DNA from: an uncultured Bacteroidales bacterium
Lineage (GTDB): Bacteria; Bacteroidota; Bacteroidia; Bacteroidales; UBA932
Direction of reading: 5' to 3'
Assembly: GCA_905233655.1 (NCBI GenBank)
Contig: CAJOCS010000012.1
Location: 18,184-56,748 of the forward strand
DNA length: 38,565 bases
This document shows positions 26,681-37,265 of the stretch, piece after piece. The translations under genes were made by a program, and so were the position numbers. Below the pieces are notes generated by a model that was given only the letters and a program-made list of their open reading frames with translations, did not search any database and was not told the origin of the DNA. Each line of letters opens with the position of its first letter. Within the stretch, counting starts at the first letter, position 1.

Positions 26681-27384
26681 ATGAGTAAGTTGACCAAAAA
26701 TCAGAAAGAGGTTCTTGCCAAATTCGACAAGACTCAGGTTTACTCCCTCCAGGACGCTTGCGCTCTGTTGAAGGAGATTTCCTATACCAAGTTCGACGCC
26801 TCCGTGGAAATCACCACCAACCTCGGTGTTGATCCCCGTAAGGCCAACCAGATGATCCGTGGCGTTGTCACCCTCCCCAACGGAACAGGTAAGGTTACCC
26901 GCGTTCTGGTACTCTGCACTCCCGACAAGGAGAACGAGGCCAAGGAAGCCGGTGCCGACTACGTGGGCCTGGACGACTACATCCAGAAGATCAAGGACGG
27001 CTGGACCGACGTCGACGTTATCATTTGTACCCCTTCCGTCATGGCGAAGGTCGGCCAGATTGGCCGTATCCTCGGTCCCCGCGGTCTCATGCCGAACCCC
27101 AAGACCGGCACCGTGACCATGGACGTCGCTAACGCCGTAAAGGATGTGAAGGGCGGTAAGATCGACTTCAAGGTCGAGACAAGACCGGTATCATCCACGC
27201 CGCTATCGGCAAGGTTTCCTTCACTCCCGAGCAGATCGCCGAGAACGCCCGCGCATTCGTCGGCGCAGTTCTGAAGCTCAAGCCCCAGACTCTGAAGGGT
27301 ACCTATCTCAAGAGTGCTACCATCTGCACCACCATGTCTCCCGCTGTCAAGCTTGACATCAAAGGTTTCACCAGCGCTGAATAA
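26681..27384 (+). pseudogene. rplA: 50S ribosomal protein L1, reading frame broken by a 2-nt insertion
   Basis: L1 binds 23S rRNA at the mobile L1 stalk and in many bacteria also regulates its own operon. The first 166 or so codons are normal ([20 protein letters not shown] to [19 protein letters not shown] and [10 protein letters not shown]). At about 27177-27181 the sequence reads GTCGAGACAAGACC where GTCGACAAGACC or GTCGAGAAGACC is expected. The frame then shifts and reaches a stop at 27274. The proper C-terminus ([20 protein letters not shown] to GFTSAE) is intact in another frame up to 27384. The intended product is about 233 residues. A sequencing or assembly error is the simplest explanation for a ribosomal protein in an otherwise intact operon. 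Confidence 0.88.
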
Positions 27385-27388
27385 TCTG

Positions 27389-27395
27389 TAGGAGG
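27389..27395 (+). promoter_or_regulatory. Canonical Shine-Dalgarno sequence of rplJ
   Basis: TAGGAGG ends 8 nt before the rplJ ATG at 27404. Most starts in this window have no such sequence, as usual in Bacteroidetes, so this one stands out. It may help supply L10 and L12 in their high copy number. Confidence 0.6.
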
Positions 27396-27403
27396 AAAAG
27401 AAT

Positions 27404-27934
27404 ATGAAAAAGGAATTGAAAGAACAGGTTATTGCCGAAATCAAGGCCAACATCGCTGCTTGCCCCAACTTCTACCTCGTCGATATCGCCGGTCTCAATG
27501 CCGGTGACACCGCTGCCCTGCGCCGCGACTGCTTCAACGAAGGCATCAAGCTCAATGTTGTCAAGAACACCCTGCTTCACAGAGTGATTAAGGATGCTGC
27601 CAACAGCGAAATGGACCAGCTGGTTCCCGTGCTGGAAGGCAACACCGCAATGATGTTCTGTGAAGCTCCCGCCACTCCCGCCAAGCTCATCAAGAAGTAT
27701 GTGAAGGCTGGTAAGGAAAAGCCCGCTCTCAAGGCTGCTTATGTCCAGGAGTGCGCATTCGTGGGTGCAAACAAGCTCGAAGAGCTCATCAACATCAAGT
27801 CCCGTGAGGAGCTCATCGGAGAAATCATCACTCTCCTCCAGTCCCCGGCCCGCAACGTCATCTCCGCTCTGCAGAACGCAGGTGGTCAGACCATCGCCGG
27901 TGTCCTCAAGACCATCGAAGAAAAGAAAAACTAA
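27404..27934 (+). CDS. rplJ: 50S ribosomal protein L10
   Basis: Stalk protein that anchors L7/L12 dimers to 23S rRNA. The 176 residues carry the N-terminal globular domain (LKEQVIAEIKANIAACPNFY, VDIAGLNAGDTAALRRDCF, LNVVKNTLLHRVI) and a C-terminal helix for L12 docking (about 140-176, ending IAGVLKTIEEKKN). It lies between rplA and rplL. In E. coli the L10-L12 complex represses this operon by binding the leader; whether that happens here cannot be read, but the 19-nt rplA-rplJ gap is very short. Confidence 0.96.
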   Translation: MKKELKEQVIAEIKANIAACPNFYLVDIAGLNAGDTAALRRDCFNEGIKLNVVKNTLLHRVIKDAANSEMDQLVPVLEGNTAMMFCEAPATPAKLIKKYVKAGKEKPALKAAYVQECAFVGANKLEELINIKSREELIGEIITLLQSPARNVISALQNAGGQTIAGVLKTIEEKKN

Positions 27935-27961
27935 TAATAACAATTTTAAATATTTACAATT

Positions 27962-28339
27962 ATGGCAGACATTAAGAAACTCGCCGAGGAACTCGTAAAC
28001 CTCACCGTTAAAGACGTCCAGGAACTCGCTAAGATCCTGAAGGAAGAATATGGCATTGAGCCCGCTGCAGCAGCAGTTGCAGTTGCAGGTCCCGCCGCCG
28101 CCGCAGAGGCTGCAGCACCTGCAGAGCAGACCGAATTCGACGTTGTTCTCACCAGCGCTGGCCAGGCTAAGCTCCAGGTCATCAAGGCTGTCAAGGAGAA
28201 CGCAGGTCTTGGTCTGAAAGAGGCCAAGGAGCTCGTCGACAAGGCTCCCGTCGCAGTTAAGGAGAAGGTCTCCAAGGCTGAGGCTGAGGCCCTGAAGGCT
28301 GCCCTCGAGGAAGCCGGCGCCGAGGTAGAGATCAAGTAA
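27962..28339 (+). CDS. rplL: 50S ribosomal protein L7/L12
   Basis: Multi-copy stalk protein that recruits translation GTPases. The 125 residues have the dimerising N-terminal domain ([20 protein letters not shown]), an alanine-rich flexible hinge (about 38-58, [20 protein letters not shown]), and the C-terminal factor-binding domain with [20 protein letters not shown] and a GAEVEIK end. It follows rplJ by 27 nt. A terminator-like hairpin lies 35 nt after its stop. Confidence 0.97.
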   Translation: MADIKKLAEELVNLTVKDVQELAKILKEEYGIEPAAAAVAVAGPAAAAEAAAPAEQTEFDVVLTSAGQAKLQVIKAVKENAGLGLKEAKELVDKAPVAVKEKVSKAEAEALKAALEEAGAEVEIK

Positions 28340-28374
28340 CTCCGCCCGCTCCCCCTGTTGGGAGAAAAATCACA

Positions 28375-28409
28375 GGTTTAGAGCCCGTAGCAGGCTCTAA
28401 ACCTTTTTT
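28375..28409 (+). terminator. Intrinsic terminator/attenuator between rplL and rpoB
   Basis: A perfect 11-bp stem, GGTTTAGAGCC (28375-28385) with GGCTCTAAACC (28393-28403), has a 7-nt loop and is followed directly by six Ts (28404-28409). It ends 36 nt before the rpoB ATG. No promoter box stands between it and rpoB, so read-through must feed rpoBC. This parallels the rplL-rpoB attenuator of E. coli, which keeps polymerase subunits below ribosomal proteins. Confidence 0.85.
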
Positions 28410-28445
28410 CCGTCTTAAAAATTTTCCCCATAAAGAAGGCAGAAC

Positions 28446-31400
28446 ATGTCTAATAAGACTAGTAACAAGCGAATTAATTTTGCAACCTCCAAAATTCTGG
28501 AATATCCTGACCTTCTGGAAGTTCAGTTGAAGTCGTTCCGCGACTTCTTCCAGCTTGAAACCACCCCGGACAGCCGCCGCAGCGAGGGACTGTTCAAGGT
28601 ATTCCAGGAGATTTTTCCGATTGAGGACACGAGGAACAACTATGAGCTCACCTTCATCGATTATTTTATCGATCCTCCCCAGTACTCAATCGAAGAGTGT
28701 CTTGAAAGGGGCCTCACCTACAATGTGCCCCTGAAGGCAAAACTCCGCCTTTCCTGCACGGACCCGGAACACGAGGACTTCGATACCCGTGTTCAGGACG
28801 TCTACCTCGGGAACATTCCTTACATGACTCCCGCCGGTACGTTCGTAATCAACGGCTCCGAGAGAATTATCGTTTCGCAGCTTCACCGCTCCCCGGGCGT
28901 GTTCTTCGACCAGAGTGAGCACGCGAACGGAACCAAGCTCTATTCTGCCCGCATCATCCCCTTCAAGGGATCATGGATCGAGTTCGCAACCGACATCAAC
29001 AATGTCATGTATGCCTACATCGACCGCAAGAAGAAGCTGCCCGTAACCACATTGCTCCGCGCAATCGGATACAACTCAGACAAGGATATCATCGACATCT
29101 TCGGTCTTGCCGACGAGGTCTCTTCCAACGTGGAAGAACTCCGCAAGAACGAAGGCCGCCGTCTTGCAGCCAAGGTGCTCAAGACCTGGACCGAGGACTT
29201 CGAAGATGAGGATACCGGCGAGGTTATCCCCATCGAGCGTACCGTTGCAATCGTGGAACGCGGCGAAATCCTGAACGACGAAACCATCGAGCGCATTGCC
29301 GATACCGACGTGAAGACCGTCCTCCTGCAGAAGGACGAAGTCGGCTCGGCCGAGTATGCAATCATTTACAACACCCTGCAGCGTGACCCCACCAACACGG
29401 AAATCGAAGCTGTGAACTACGTGTACAAGCAGCTCCGCAATTCCGAACCGCCGGATGAGGCAACCGCACGCGACGTTATCGAGAAGCTCTTCTTCTCCGA
29501 GAAGCGCTACGACCTCGGCAGCGTGGGCCGCTACAGACTGAACAAGAAGCTGAACCTGAGCACCGATCCCGCAGTCCGCGTTCTCACCAATACGGACATC
29601 ATCGAGATCATCAAATATCTCATCCAGCTCATCAACTCCAAGGCTACCGTCGACGATATCGACCACCTGTCGAACCGTCGCGTCCGCACCGTTGGCGAGC
29701 AGCTTGCGAACCAGTTCAGCGTGGGCCTGAGCCGCATGGCACGCACCATCCGTGAGAGGATGAACGTACGTGACAGCGAGCAGTTCAACCCCATCGACCT
29801 CATCAACGCAAAGACCCTCTCTTCCGTAATCAACTCCTTCTTCGGAACCAGCCAGCTGTCCCAGTTCATGGATCAGACCAACCCGCTGGCCGAGATTACT
29901 CACAAGAGGCGTCTCAGCGCCCTGGGCCCCGGCGGTCTTTCCCGTGACCGCGCCGGCTTCGAAGTCCGAGACGTGCACTACACCCACTATGGTCGTCTGT
30001 GCCCTATCGAGTCTCCGGAAGGCCCGAACATCGGCCTTATCTCTTCCCTGTGCGTGTATGCGCGCATCAACGGACTGGGCTTCATCGAGACCCCTTACCG
30101 CAAGGTTGAGGGAGGTAAGGTGGACCTTTCCGCCGACGGTTGGAAGTACATGAGCGCCGAGGAGGAAGAGGCCCAGCACGTGGCACTTGCCAACGTGAGC
30201 ATGAGCGACGACGGTCAGCTCCTTGACGAGCGCATCCAGTGCCGTCTTGAGGCCGACTTCCCGCTTGTGACCAAGGAGGAAGTGAATTTCATGGACGTGG
30301 CCCCGAACCAGATGGCTTCCGTGGCCGCATCCCTCATTCCTTTCCTGGAGCACGACGACGCTCACCGTGCCCTGATGGGTGCGAACATGATGCGTCAGGC
30401 AGTTCCGCTCCTCACTCCGGAATCTCCCATCGTGGGTACCGGCCTCGAGGAGAGGGTCTGCATCGACTCCCGCACTCAGATTATCGCTTCCCGCGAGGGT
30501 ACGGTAACCTATGTGGACGCCAATGAGATTCACATCAAGTACGACCGCACCGAGGACGAGAAGTTTGTGAGTTTCATGCCCGAGGAGACCGTTTACAAGC
30601 TCCCCATCTGCCGCAGGACCAACCAGAGCACTACCGTCACCCTCAAGCCCGTCGTCCGCAAGGGCGACCGCGTGGTGAAGGGTCAGGTTCTCACCGAAGG
30701 TTATGCGACCCAGGACGGCGAACTTGCTCTCGGCCGTAACCTCATGGTGGCCTTCATGCCCTGGAAGGGTTACAACTACGAAGACGCTATCGTCCTCAGC
30801 GAGGAGATGGTTAAGTGGGATGTGCTCACTTCCATCCACGTGGACGAGTACCTCACCGAGGTTCGCGAGACCAAGCGTGGTATGGAGGAACTCACCTCCG
30901 ATATCCCGAACGTGAGCGAAGACGCCACCAAGGACCTCGACAAGGACGGTATCGTCCGCATCGGCGCCCATATCGAGCCCGGCGACATCATGATCGGCAA
31001 GATCACCCCCAAGGGCGAAAGCGATCCTTCCCCGGAAGAGAAGCTCCTAAAGGCCATCTTCGGCGACAAGGCCGGTGATGTGAAGGATGCTTCCCTGAAG
31101 GCCAATCCTTCGCTGAGCGGCACCGTCATAAAGACCGCCCTCTATGCAAAGGCATCCAAGGAGAGCGGCCGCAAGGGCAAGGCTTCCGAGCAGAAGACCC
31201 GCATCGAGATCAAGCAGCAGGAATTCGAGAGAGCGTCGGAGAAACTCCGCGCCACCTTCATCGAGAAGCTGTGGAGCCTCGTGCAGGGCAAGAAGAGCGC
31301 CGGCGTGAGCGACCTCTACGGTGTGGAAATCTTCCCCAAGGGCAAGGAATTCACCCTCGAGGGCATCAGCGGTGCCGACTATCAGAACATCTCCACCGCA

Positions 31401-32246
31401 AAGTGGCTTTCCGACGCCAAGACGTCGGCAATGGTACGCGACCTCATCGGCAATTACTGCATTGCCCACAAGGAAGCCGAGACCCGCGCAAAGCGCGAGC
31501 TTGACAAGATCAAGGTGGGCGACGAACTCCCCAACGGAGTAATGCAGCTCGCCAAGGTCTACATTGCCAAGAAGCGTAAGATCACCGTCGGTGACAAGAT
31601 GGCCGGACGTCACGGAAACAAGGGTATCGTGGCAAAGATCGTCCGTCAGGAAGACATGCCGTTCCTCGAGGACGGAACTCCCGTGGACATCGTGCTGAAC
31701 CCTCTGGGCGTGCCTTCACGTATGAACCTGGGTCAGATTTACGAAACCGTGCTCGGTTGGGCCGGCCGCGAACTTGGCCTCAAGTTCTCCACCCCCATCT
31801 TCGACGGTGCCTCTATTGACGAAATCTCCGGCGTGCCCCGCTTCGGACGCACCCGTCTGCGTGACGGCGGCACCGGCGACTGGTTCGACCAGCCTGCAAC
31901 CGTCGGCGTCATCTATATGATTAAGCTTGGTCATATGGTCGACGACAAGATGCACGCCCGTTCCATCGGCCCGTACTCGCTCATCACTCAGCAGCCTCTG
32001 GGCGGTAAGGCTCAGTTCGGCGGACAGCGCTTCGGCGAAATGGAAGTCTGGGCCCTCGAGGCCTATGGCGCCGCCAACGCCCTGCAGGAGATTCTCACCG
32101 TCAAGTCCGACGACGTAAACGGCCGTTCCAAGACCTACGAAGCCATTGTGAAGGGTGATCCGATGCCCACTCCGGGTATCCCTGAATCCCTGAACGTGCT
32201 CCTGCACGAGCTTCGCGGCCTGGGCCTCAAGGTCACTCTGGACTAA
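28446..32246 (+). CDS. rpoB: DNA-directed RNA polymerase subunit beta
   Basis: Catalytic beta subunit, 1266 residues, close to other Bacteroidetes RpoB. The rifampicin pocket is intact: [20 protein letters not shown] starts at 469, with Q473, D476, H486 and S491 at the positions of E. coli Q513, D516, H526 and S531, so rifampicin-sensitive residues are present. Y stands where E. coli has P564 (DVHYTHYGR), normal for this phylum. Other landmarks are [14 protein letters not shown], the active-site [27 protein letters not shown], and the C-terminal [20 protein letters not shown]. rpoC follows after 29 nt. Confidence 0.98.
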   Translation: MSNKTSNKRINFATSKILEYPDLLEVQLKSFRDFFQLETTPDSRRSEGLFKVFQEIFPIEDTRNNYELTFIDYFIDPPQYSIEECLERGLTYNVPLKAKLRLSCTDPEHEDFDTRVQDVYLGNIPYMTPAGTFVINGSERIIVSQLHRSPGVFFDQSEHANGTKLYSARIIPFKGSWIEFATDINNVMYAYIDRKKKLPVTTLLRAIGYNSDKDIIDIFGLADEVSSNVEELRKNEGRRLAAKVLKTWTEDFEDEDTGEVIPIERTVAIVERGEILNDETIERIADTDVKTVLLQKDEVGSAEYAIIYNTLQRDPTNTEIEAVNYVYKQLRNSEPPDEATARDVIEKLFFSEKRYDLGSVGRYRLNKKLNLSTDPAVRVLTNTDIIEIIKYLIQLINSKATVDDIDHLSNRRVRTVGEQLANQFSVGLSRMARTIRERMNVRDSEQFNPIDLINAKTLSSVINSFFGTSQLSQFMDQTNPLAEITHKRRLSALGPGGLSRDRAGFEVRDVHYTHYGRLCPIESPEGPNIGLISSLCVYARINGLGFIETPYRKVEGGKVDLSADGWKYMSAEEEEAQHVALANVSMSDDGQLLDERIQCRLEADFPLVTKEEVNFMDVAPNQMASVAASLIPFLEHDDAHRALMGANMMRQAVPLLTPESPIVGTGLEERVCIDSRTQIIASREGTVTYVDANEIHIKYDRTEDEKFVSFMPEETVYKLPICRRTNQSTTVTLKPVVRKGDRVVKGQVLTEGYATQDGELALGRNLMVAFMPWKGYNYEDAIVLSEEMVKWDVLTSIHVDEYLTEVRETKRGMEELTSDIPNVSEDATKDLDKDGIVRIGAHIEPGDIMIGKITPKGESDPSPEEKLLKAIFGDKAGDVKDASLKANPSLSGTVIKTALYAKASKESGRKGKASEQKTRIEIKQQEFERASEKLRATFIEKLWSLVQGKKSAGVSDLYGVEIFPKGKEFTLEGISGADYQNISTAKWLSDAKTSAMVRDLIGNYCIAHKEAETRAKRELDKIKVGDELPNGVMQLAKVYIAKKRKITVGDKMAGRHGNKGIVAKIVRQEDMPFLEDGTPVDIVLNPLGVPSRMNLGQIYETVLGWAGRELGLKFSTPIFDGASIDEISGVPRFGRTRLRDGGTGDWFDQPATVGVIYMIKLGHMVDDKMHARSIGPYSLITQQPLGGKAQFGGQRFGEMEVWALEAYGAANALQEILTVKSDDVNGRSKTYEAIVKGDPMPTPGIPESLNVLLHELRGLGLKVTLD

Positions 32247-32275
32247 TACATGGACAATCAGAAAGAAGAAAGATT

Positions 32276-35200
32276 ATGCCCGCTTTTAACAATAAGGAAA
32301 ACAAGTTAAAGAGCAACTTCTCCAAGATCTCCATTTCGCTCGCATCGCCCGAGGATATCACCGAGCGTTCCTGCGGAGAGGTCCTGAAGCCGGAGACGGT
32401 GAATTACCGCACCTATAAGCCGGAACGCGAAGGCCTCTTCTGCGAGAAGATTTTCGGTCCCACCAAGGACTACGAGTGCTACTGCGGAAAGTACAAGAGA
32501 ATCCGCTACCGCGGAATCGTGTGCGACCGCTGCGGCGTGGAAGTCACCGAGAAGAAAGTTCGTCGCGAACGCATGGGTCATATCACCCTTACGGTTCCGG
32601 TTGCCCACATCTGGTATTTCAAGAGTGCTCCCAACAAGATCAGCGCGCTTCTGGGCGTGCCTTCCAAGAGACTGGAGTCCGTCATCTACTATGAAAAGTA
32701 TATCGTTATCGCCCCCGGCGAGAGCGGATACCAGAAGATGGACCTCCTCTCTGAGGATGAGTATCTTACCGTAATGGACCGTTTCCCGGACAACTATCTG
32801 CTCCCGGATTCGGACCCCAACAAGTTCGTCGCAAAGATGGGTGCCGAGGGTATCTACGACCTCCTCAAGGAGATTGACGTGGACGCTCTCAGCCGCGAGC
32901 TCCGTCATGCAATGCGCGAGGAAAGCTCGCAGCAGCGCAAGACCGACATCCTCAAGCGTCTGGCTGTGGTGAAGTGGTTCCAGGAGTCCAAGGACGTAAA
33001 CCGTCCCGAGTGGATGATCATGAAGGTCATCCCCGTCACTCCTCCGGACCTGCGTCCCCTTGTTCCGCTGGACGGCGGAAGGTTCGCAACATCGGATCTC
33101 AACGATCTGTACCGTCGCGTAATCATCCGTAACAACCGCCTCAAGAAGCTCATCGAAATCAAGGCTCCCGAAGTGATTCTCCGCAACGAGAAGCGCATGC
33201 TGCAGGAAGCCGTGGATTCCCTGTTCGACAACTCGAAGAAGTCGTCGGCCGTGAAGAGCGAATCCAACAGGGCCCTCAAGTCCCTGTCCGATTCCCTCAA
33301 GGGCAAGCAGGGCCGCTTCCGTCAGAACCTGCTCGGTAAGCGTGTGGACTACTCCGCACGAAGCGTTATCGTCGTGGGTCCTGAACTCAACATGCACGAG
33401 TGCGGTCTCCCGAAATTCATGGCAGCCGAGCTCTACAAGCCCTTCGTGATCCGTAAGCTCATCGAGCGCGGAATCGTGAAGACCGTGAAGAGCGCCAAGA
33501 AGATCGTCGACCGCCGCGATCCCGTTATCTGGGACATCCTGGAGAACGTGATGAAGGGTCACCCCGTGCTTCTGAACCGTGCACCTACCCTGCACCGTCT
33601 GGGTATCCAGGCATTCCAGCCCCGTATGATCGAGGGTAAGGCCATCCAGCTGCATCCGCTTGCCTGTACGGCCTTCAATGCCGACTTCGACGGTGACCAG
33701 ATGGCAATTCACCTCCCTCTTGGCAACGCCGCCATCATGGAGGCCCATCTGCTCATGCTGGGCTCGCACAACATCCTCAATCCTGCAAACGGCAGCCCTA
33801 TCACCGTTCCTTCACAGGATATGGTGCTGGGTCTGTACTACATCACCAAGCAGCGTCCCGGCGCCAAGGGCGACGGTATGCGCTTCTACGGACCGGAGGA
33901 AGTGATTATCGCTTTCGACGGCAAGGTGATCGACATGCACGCCCCCATCGAGGTGCGTCTGCCCAAGGACAAGCAGGATCTGAGCAAGGGATACGAGATG
34001 GTGAAGACCACTGCCGGTCGCATCATCGTAAACCAGTACATCCCTGAAGAGGTTCCCTACGTGAACGAGGAACTCGGTAAGAAGGCCCTCCGCAGCGTCA
34101 TCACCAACGTCATCAAGTCTACAGGTGTTACCCGCACCGCCCAGTTCCTGGACGACATCAAGAACCTTGGTTACGACCAGGCGTTCCGTGCCGGTATTTC
34201 CTTCAACCTTGGCGACGTGCTCATTCCCGAGGAAAAGACTGCCCTTATCGAAAAGGGTTATGCCGAGGTGGAGAACATCAAGAACAATTATGCGATGGGC
34301 TTCATCACCAACAATGAGCGTTACAACAAGGTGATTGACCTCTGGACCTCCATCGACAACCAGCTCACCGGCATCGTGCGCAAGCAGATTTCGGCCGACC
34401 AGCAGGGCTTCAACCCTGTGTTCATGATGCTGGATTCCGGTGCCCGTGGTTCAACCCAGCAGATCAAGCAGCTCTGCGGTATGCGAGGCCTTATGGCCAA
34501 GCCCCAGAAGAGCGGCGCTTCCGGTGCTGAAATCATCGAGAACCCCATCGTTTCCAACCTGAAGGAAGGAATGTCCGTGCTGGAGTACTTCATCTCCACC
34601 CACGGTGCCCGTAAGGGTCTGGCCGATACCGCCCTCAAGACTGCCGATGCAGGTTACCTGACAAGGCGTCTGGTGGACGTGTCGCACGACGTGATCATCA
34701 CCGAGGAAGACTGCGGAACTCTTCGCGGCCTCATCGCCACCGCCATCAAGAACAAGGATGAGGTGGTCGAGTCTCTCGGCGAGAGAATCCTCGGCCGCAC
34801 CTCCGTGCACGACATCTTCAACCCGCTCACCGGAGAGCTCATCATCTCCGCCGGCGAGGAAATCCGCGAGGACACCGCTGCCCTCATCGACTCCCTCCCC
34901 ATCGAGCAGGTGGAAATCCGCAGCGTTCTCACCTGCGAATCCCGCAAGGGCGTGTGCGCAAAGTGCTATGGCCGTAACCTTGCTACTTCCCGCATGGTTG
35001 AAACCGGCGAGGTCGTGGGTGTTATCGCAGCCCAGTCCATCGGCGAGCCCGGTACCCAGCTCACCCTGCGTACCTTCCACGTCGGTGGTACCGCCAGCGG
35101 TGCCGTGGCCGACTCTTCCATCGAGTCCAAGTACGAGGGCAAACTCGCATTCGACGAGCTCCGTACCATCGACCGTGTGAACGAGGACGGCTCCGTGAAC

Positions 35201-36526
35201 CAGGTGGTGGTTTCCCGCATGACCGAACTCCGCATCGTGGACGAGCGTACCGGCATGACCTATTCCCAGTACGATATCCCTTACGGCTCCGTGCTATATT
35301 TCAAGGACGGCGACTCCGTGAAGAAGGGAGACCTCATCTGCGAATGGGACGCCTACAACGCCACCACCATCGTGGAGCATGCAGGTACCGTGCGCTTCGA
35401 GAACATGGTCGAAGGTGTAACCTATCGTGAAGAAAGTGCCGACGAGTTCGCCACCAACACCGACAAGGTTATCATCGAAGGCCGTGACAAGACCAAGAGC
35501 CCTGCAATGCTCATCCTTGATGAGAAGGGCGAGGTCATCCGTCAGTTCAACCTGCCTGTGGGTGCACACATCATGATCAATGATGGTGCTAAGGTTAAGG
35601 TTGGCGACGTAGTTATCAAGATCCCCCGTGCCATTGGTAAGGCAAGCGATATCACCGGCGGTCTGCCGCGTGTTACCGAGCTCTTCGAGGCACGTACCCC
35701 GTCCAACCCTGCCATCCTTTCCGAAATCAACGGTGAGATTCTCATGGGTAAGGTGAAACGAGGCAAGAGGGAAATCGTGGTTAAGAACCGCAGCGGCAAG
35801 GAATGTCGTTATGAGGTTCCCATGACCAAGCAGATTCTGGTCCAGGAGAACGACTATGTGAGGGCCGGCACCCGTCTTTCCGACGGCGGCACTTCGCCTA
35901 CCGACATCCTGAACATCCTCGGCCCGGTGAAGGCTCAGGAGTACATCGTCAACGAGATTCAGGCCGTGTATCGTCTGCAGGGCGTGAAGATCAACGACAA
36001 GCACTTCGAGATCATCGTGCGTCAGATGATGCGCAAGGTCCAGATCAGCGAACCCGGCGACACCGGCTTCCTCCCCGAGGAGCTTGTGGACAAGTGGGAA
36101 TTCATGGACCGCAACGACTCCATCTTCGGCAAGTTCTATGTCGAGGATCCCGGCGACAGCCTCCGTTACCAGGAAGGCGACATCATCAGCGCCCGCGACC
36201 TCCGCAGCGAGAACTCCTCGCTCGAGCGTCAGGGTCAGAAGCTGATTGCAGCCCGTGCGGCACGTCCGGCGACTGCGTCCCAGGTTCTGCAGGGTATTAC
36301 CCGCGCAGCCCTCAAGACCAGTTCGTTCATCTCGGCCGCATCCTTCCAGGAGACCACCAAGGTTCTGTCCGAGGCCGCTATCCGCGCCCGTGTAGACCAT
36401 CTTGAAGGTCTTAAGGAGAATGTCATCTGCGGACATCTCATTCCTGCCGGAACCGGCCTTGCAGCCTACCAGGACATCGTGGTCGGCTCCCGTACAGAGG
36501 CCGTAGACGTCATGAACGAGCTCTAG
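32276..36526 (+). CDS. rpoC: DNA-directed RNA polymerase subunit beta'
   Basis: Largest RNA polymerase subunit, 1416 residues. The N-terminal zinc site is present ([20 protein letters not shown], about 68-87), as is the clamp. The absolutely conserved NADFDGDQM is at 468-476, with three Asp ligands for catalytic magnesium. The bridge helix and trigger loop follow, with [20 protein letters not shown]. The second zinc site is [15 protein letters not shown], and the protein ends around [17 protein letters not shown] [14 protein letters not shown]. The frame is intact to the stop. An intrinsic terminator begins 23 nt after the stop and closes the tRNA-tuf-rpo block. Large antisense frames inside it are not genes. 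Confidence 0.98.
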   Translation: MPAFNNKENKLKSNFSKISISLASPEDITERSCGEVLKPETVNYRTYKPEREGLFCEKIFGPTKDYECYCGKYKRIRYRGIVCDRCGVEVTEKKVRRERMGHITLTVPVAHIWYFKSAPNKISALLGVPSKRLESVIYYEKYIVIAPGESGYQKMDLLSEDEYLTVMDRFPDNYLLPDSDPNKFVAKMGAEGIYDLLKEIDVDALSRELRHAMREESSQQRKTDILKRLAVVKWFQESKDVNRPEWMIMKVIPVTPPDLRPLVPLDGGRFATSDLNDLYRRVIIRNNRLKKLIEIKAPEVILRNEKRMLQEAVDSLFDNSKKSSAVKSESNRALKSLSDSLKGKQGRFRQNLLGKRVDYSARSVIVVGPELNMHECGLPKFMAAELYKPFVIRKLIERGIVKTVKSAKKIVDRRDPVIWDILENVMKGHPVLLNRAPTLHRLGIQAFQPRMIEGKAIQLHPLACTAFNADFDGDQMAIHLPLGNAAIMEAHLLMLGSHNILNPANGSPITVPSQDMVLGLYYITKQRPGAKGDGMRFYGPEEVIIAFDGKVIDMHAPIEVRLPKDKQDLSKGYEMVKTTAGRIIVNQYIPEEVPYVNEELGKKALRSVITNVIKSTGVTRTAQFLDDIKNLGYDQAFRAGISFNLGDVLIPEEKTALIEKGYAEVENIKNNYAMGFITNNERYNKVIDLWTSIDNQLTGIVRKQISADQQGFNPVFMMLDSGARGSTQQIKQLCGMRGLMAKPQKSGASGAEIIENPIVSNLKEGMSVLEYFISTHGARKGLADTALKTADAGYLTRRLVDVSHDVIITEEDCGTLRGLIATAIKNKDEVVESLGERILGRTSVHDIFNPLTGELIISAGEEIREDTAALIDSLPIEQVEIRSVLTCESRKGVCAKCYGRNLATSRMVETGEVVGVIAAQSIGEPGTQLTLRTFHVGGTASGAVADSSIESKYEGKLAFDELRTIDRVNEDGSVNQVVVSRMTELRIVDERTGMTYSQYDIPYGSVLYFKDGDSVKKGDLICEWDAYNATTIVEHAGTVRFENMVEGVTYREESADEFATNTDKVIIEGRDKTKSPAMLILDEKGEVIRQFNLPVGAHIMINDGAKVKVGDVVIKIPRAIGKASDITGGLPRVTELFEARTPSNPAILSEINGEILMGKVKRGKREIVVKNRSGKECRYEVPMTKQILVQENDYVRAGTRLSDGGTSPTDILNILGPVKAQEYIVNEIQAVYRLQGVKINDKHFEIIVRQMMRKVQISEPGDTGFLPEELVDKWEFMDRNDSIFGKFYVEDPGDSLRYQEGDIISARDLRSENSSLERQGQKLIAARAARPATASQVLQGITRAALKTSSFISAASFQETTKVLSEAAIRARVDHLEGLKENVICGHLIPAGTGLAAYQDIVVGSRTEAVDVMNEL

Positions 36527-36547
36527 TCCATCTGAGCTCATACAAAA

Positions 36548-36585
36548 CCAAGACCCCGGAAGCACTCGCTCCCGGGGTCTTTTGT
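36548..36585 (+). repeat. 38-nt direct repeat, copy 1 (contains the rpoC terminator)
   Basis: Identical over all 38 nt, including the 12-nt loop, to 37869-37906. Independent terminators would not share loop and flanks, so one copy derives from the other. The two copies bracket the AT-rich two-gene cassette, with 1321 nt from start to start. Confidence 0.9.
36550..36583 (+). terminator. Intrinsic terminator after rpoC
   Basis: The 10-bp stem AAGACCCCGG (36550-36559) pairs with CCGGGGTCTT (36072-equivalent position 36072 does not apply; the arm is 36572-36581). The loop is 12 nt and the stem ends in TTTT. It lies 23 nt after the rpoC stop. Confidence 0.85.
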
Positions 36586-36600
36586 GCGAAGAGGCTCTGT

Positions 36601-36691
36601 GTGCACTAGGTGTGACAGAATTTGTCCTACCTAGTGCAAAAACACCCCCTTTTCGCACTGGGAGTGATGTTATTTGTCACACCTAGTGCAC
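36601..36691. repeat. Pair of nested imperfect palindromes (REP/MITE-like)
   Basis: The ends are perfect 17-nt inverted copies: GTGCACTAGGTGTGACA (36601-36617) and TGTCACACCTAGTGCAC (36675-36691). Within them lie two further variants, TGTCCTACCTAGTGCA (36623-36638) and GCACTGGGAGTGATG (36655-36669). The element can fold as one long hairpin or as two tandem hairpins of about 37 nt around a 16-nt spacer. It is not transcription-terminator-like, having no T tail. Possible roles are a palindromic intergenic repeat, a protein-binding site, or the end of a mobile element. Confidence 0.75.
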
Positions 36692-36806
36692 TGGATACAA
36701 AGTAAGTGGTGGCCGATGGGCAATTCTAGTTGCGCTGCTGGGACACGTCTTTAAGAGATTATTACTACACAATTACCTCATTAGATTTACCATAAACAAG
36801 ACAGTC

Positions 36807-37262
36807 ATGAGACCAGAAATAATTATATTTGGCGTGTTGATATGTTTTTGTTCCTGTTCAAAAGAACCAAAACCATTACGCTGTGGCAGGATGAAAGTAA
36901 TAATTGAAAAACCACTCAACAGGAGCGTAAGCATAAAGAGCAATATAATACTGTCCTCATATCAAGAGTCTAATCCCGAGATACAATGGATTGAGTCTTT
37001 TGATGACTATGTTGCTTTTGAGAAGGATAGGGTTGGTGAACCGTACATAGAAATCTATGATAGTCATTATTCCTATGATTATTATACAGAGGAATTGATT
37101 TGTAGAGAGCTTCTTGAGAATTGCATATGTAGAAAAACGGAAATATACTACTATTGGGACGTAAGCAGAAGAAACTATTGGATTACTTTCTATTTGAGAG
37201 TTCCATGTGATTCGCTTGAGTACTCTGACTTAGACTATGTGCTATATAGGTTAAATTATTAA
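36807..37262 (+). CDS. Putative lipoprotein of unknown function (cassette gene 1)
   Basis: A 151-residue protein I do not recognise. The N-terminus (RPEIIIFGVLICFCSCSKEP) is a hydrophobic signal ending in a cysteine cluster, with Cys17 the likely lipidated residue although the lipobox is imperfect. The mature part is rich in Tyr, Glu and Asp, including FDDYVAFEKDRVGEPYIEIY (around 65-85) and YYYWDVSRRNYWITFYLRV near the end, and it has four cysteines near 95-125 region and beyond that could form disulfides. Codon use is AT-rich, unlike rpoC upstream. A possible -7-like TAGATTTA lies 17 nt before the ATG. The next gene starts 3 nt after its stop, and the two share a short motif. Confidence 0.72.
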   Translation: MRPEIIIFGVLICFCSCSKEPKPLRCGRMKVIIEKPLNRSVSIKSNIILSSYQESNPEIQWIESFDDYVAFEKDRVGEPYIEIYDSHYSYDYYTEELICRELLENCICRKTEIYYYWDVSRRNYWITFYLRVPCDSLEYSDLDYVLYRLNY

Positions 37263-37265
37263 ATA

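Noticed and set aside
27170..27190. Programmed ribosomal frameshift in rplA
   Set aside because: No slippery heptamer or nearby stimulatory structure is visible, and L1 is not known to use frameshifting; a sequence error or mutation is simpler.
29964..29990. Tyr at the position of E. coli RpoB P564, possible rifampicin resistance
   Set aside because: DVHYTHYGR is the normal Bacteroidetes sequence, and the main resistance positions (Q473, D476, H486, S491) are wild type.
29076..30971. A 631-codon minus-strand open frame inside rpoB, and similar long frames opposite tuf (23958-25022) and rpoC (32306-33769, 35294-36658)
   Set aside because: All are antisense to highly conserved genes with biased codon use, which suppresses stops on the other strand. 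None has a family motif.
36601..36691. CRISPR repeats or an integron attC site
   Set aside because: Only two palindromic units with no spacer series exist, and the RYYYAAC/GTTRRRY ends of attC are missing.
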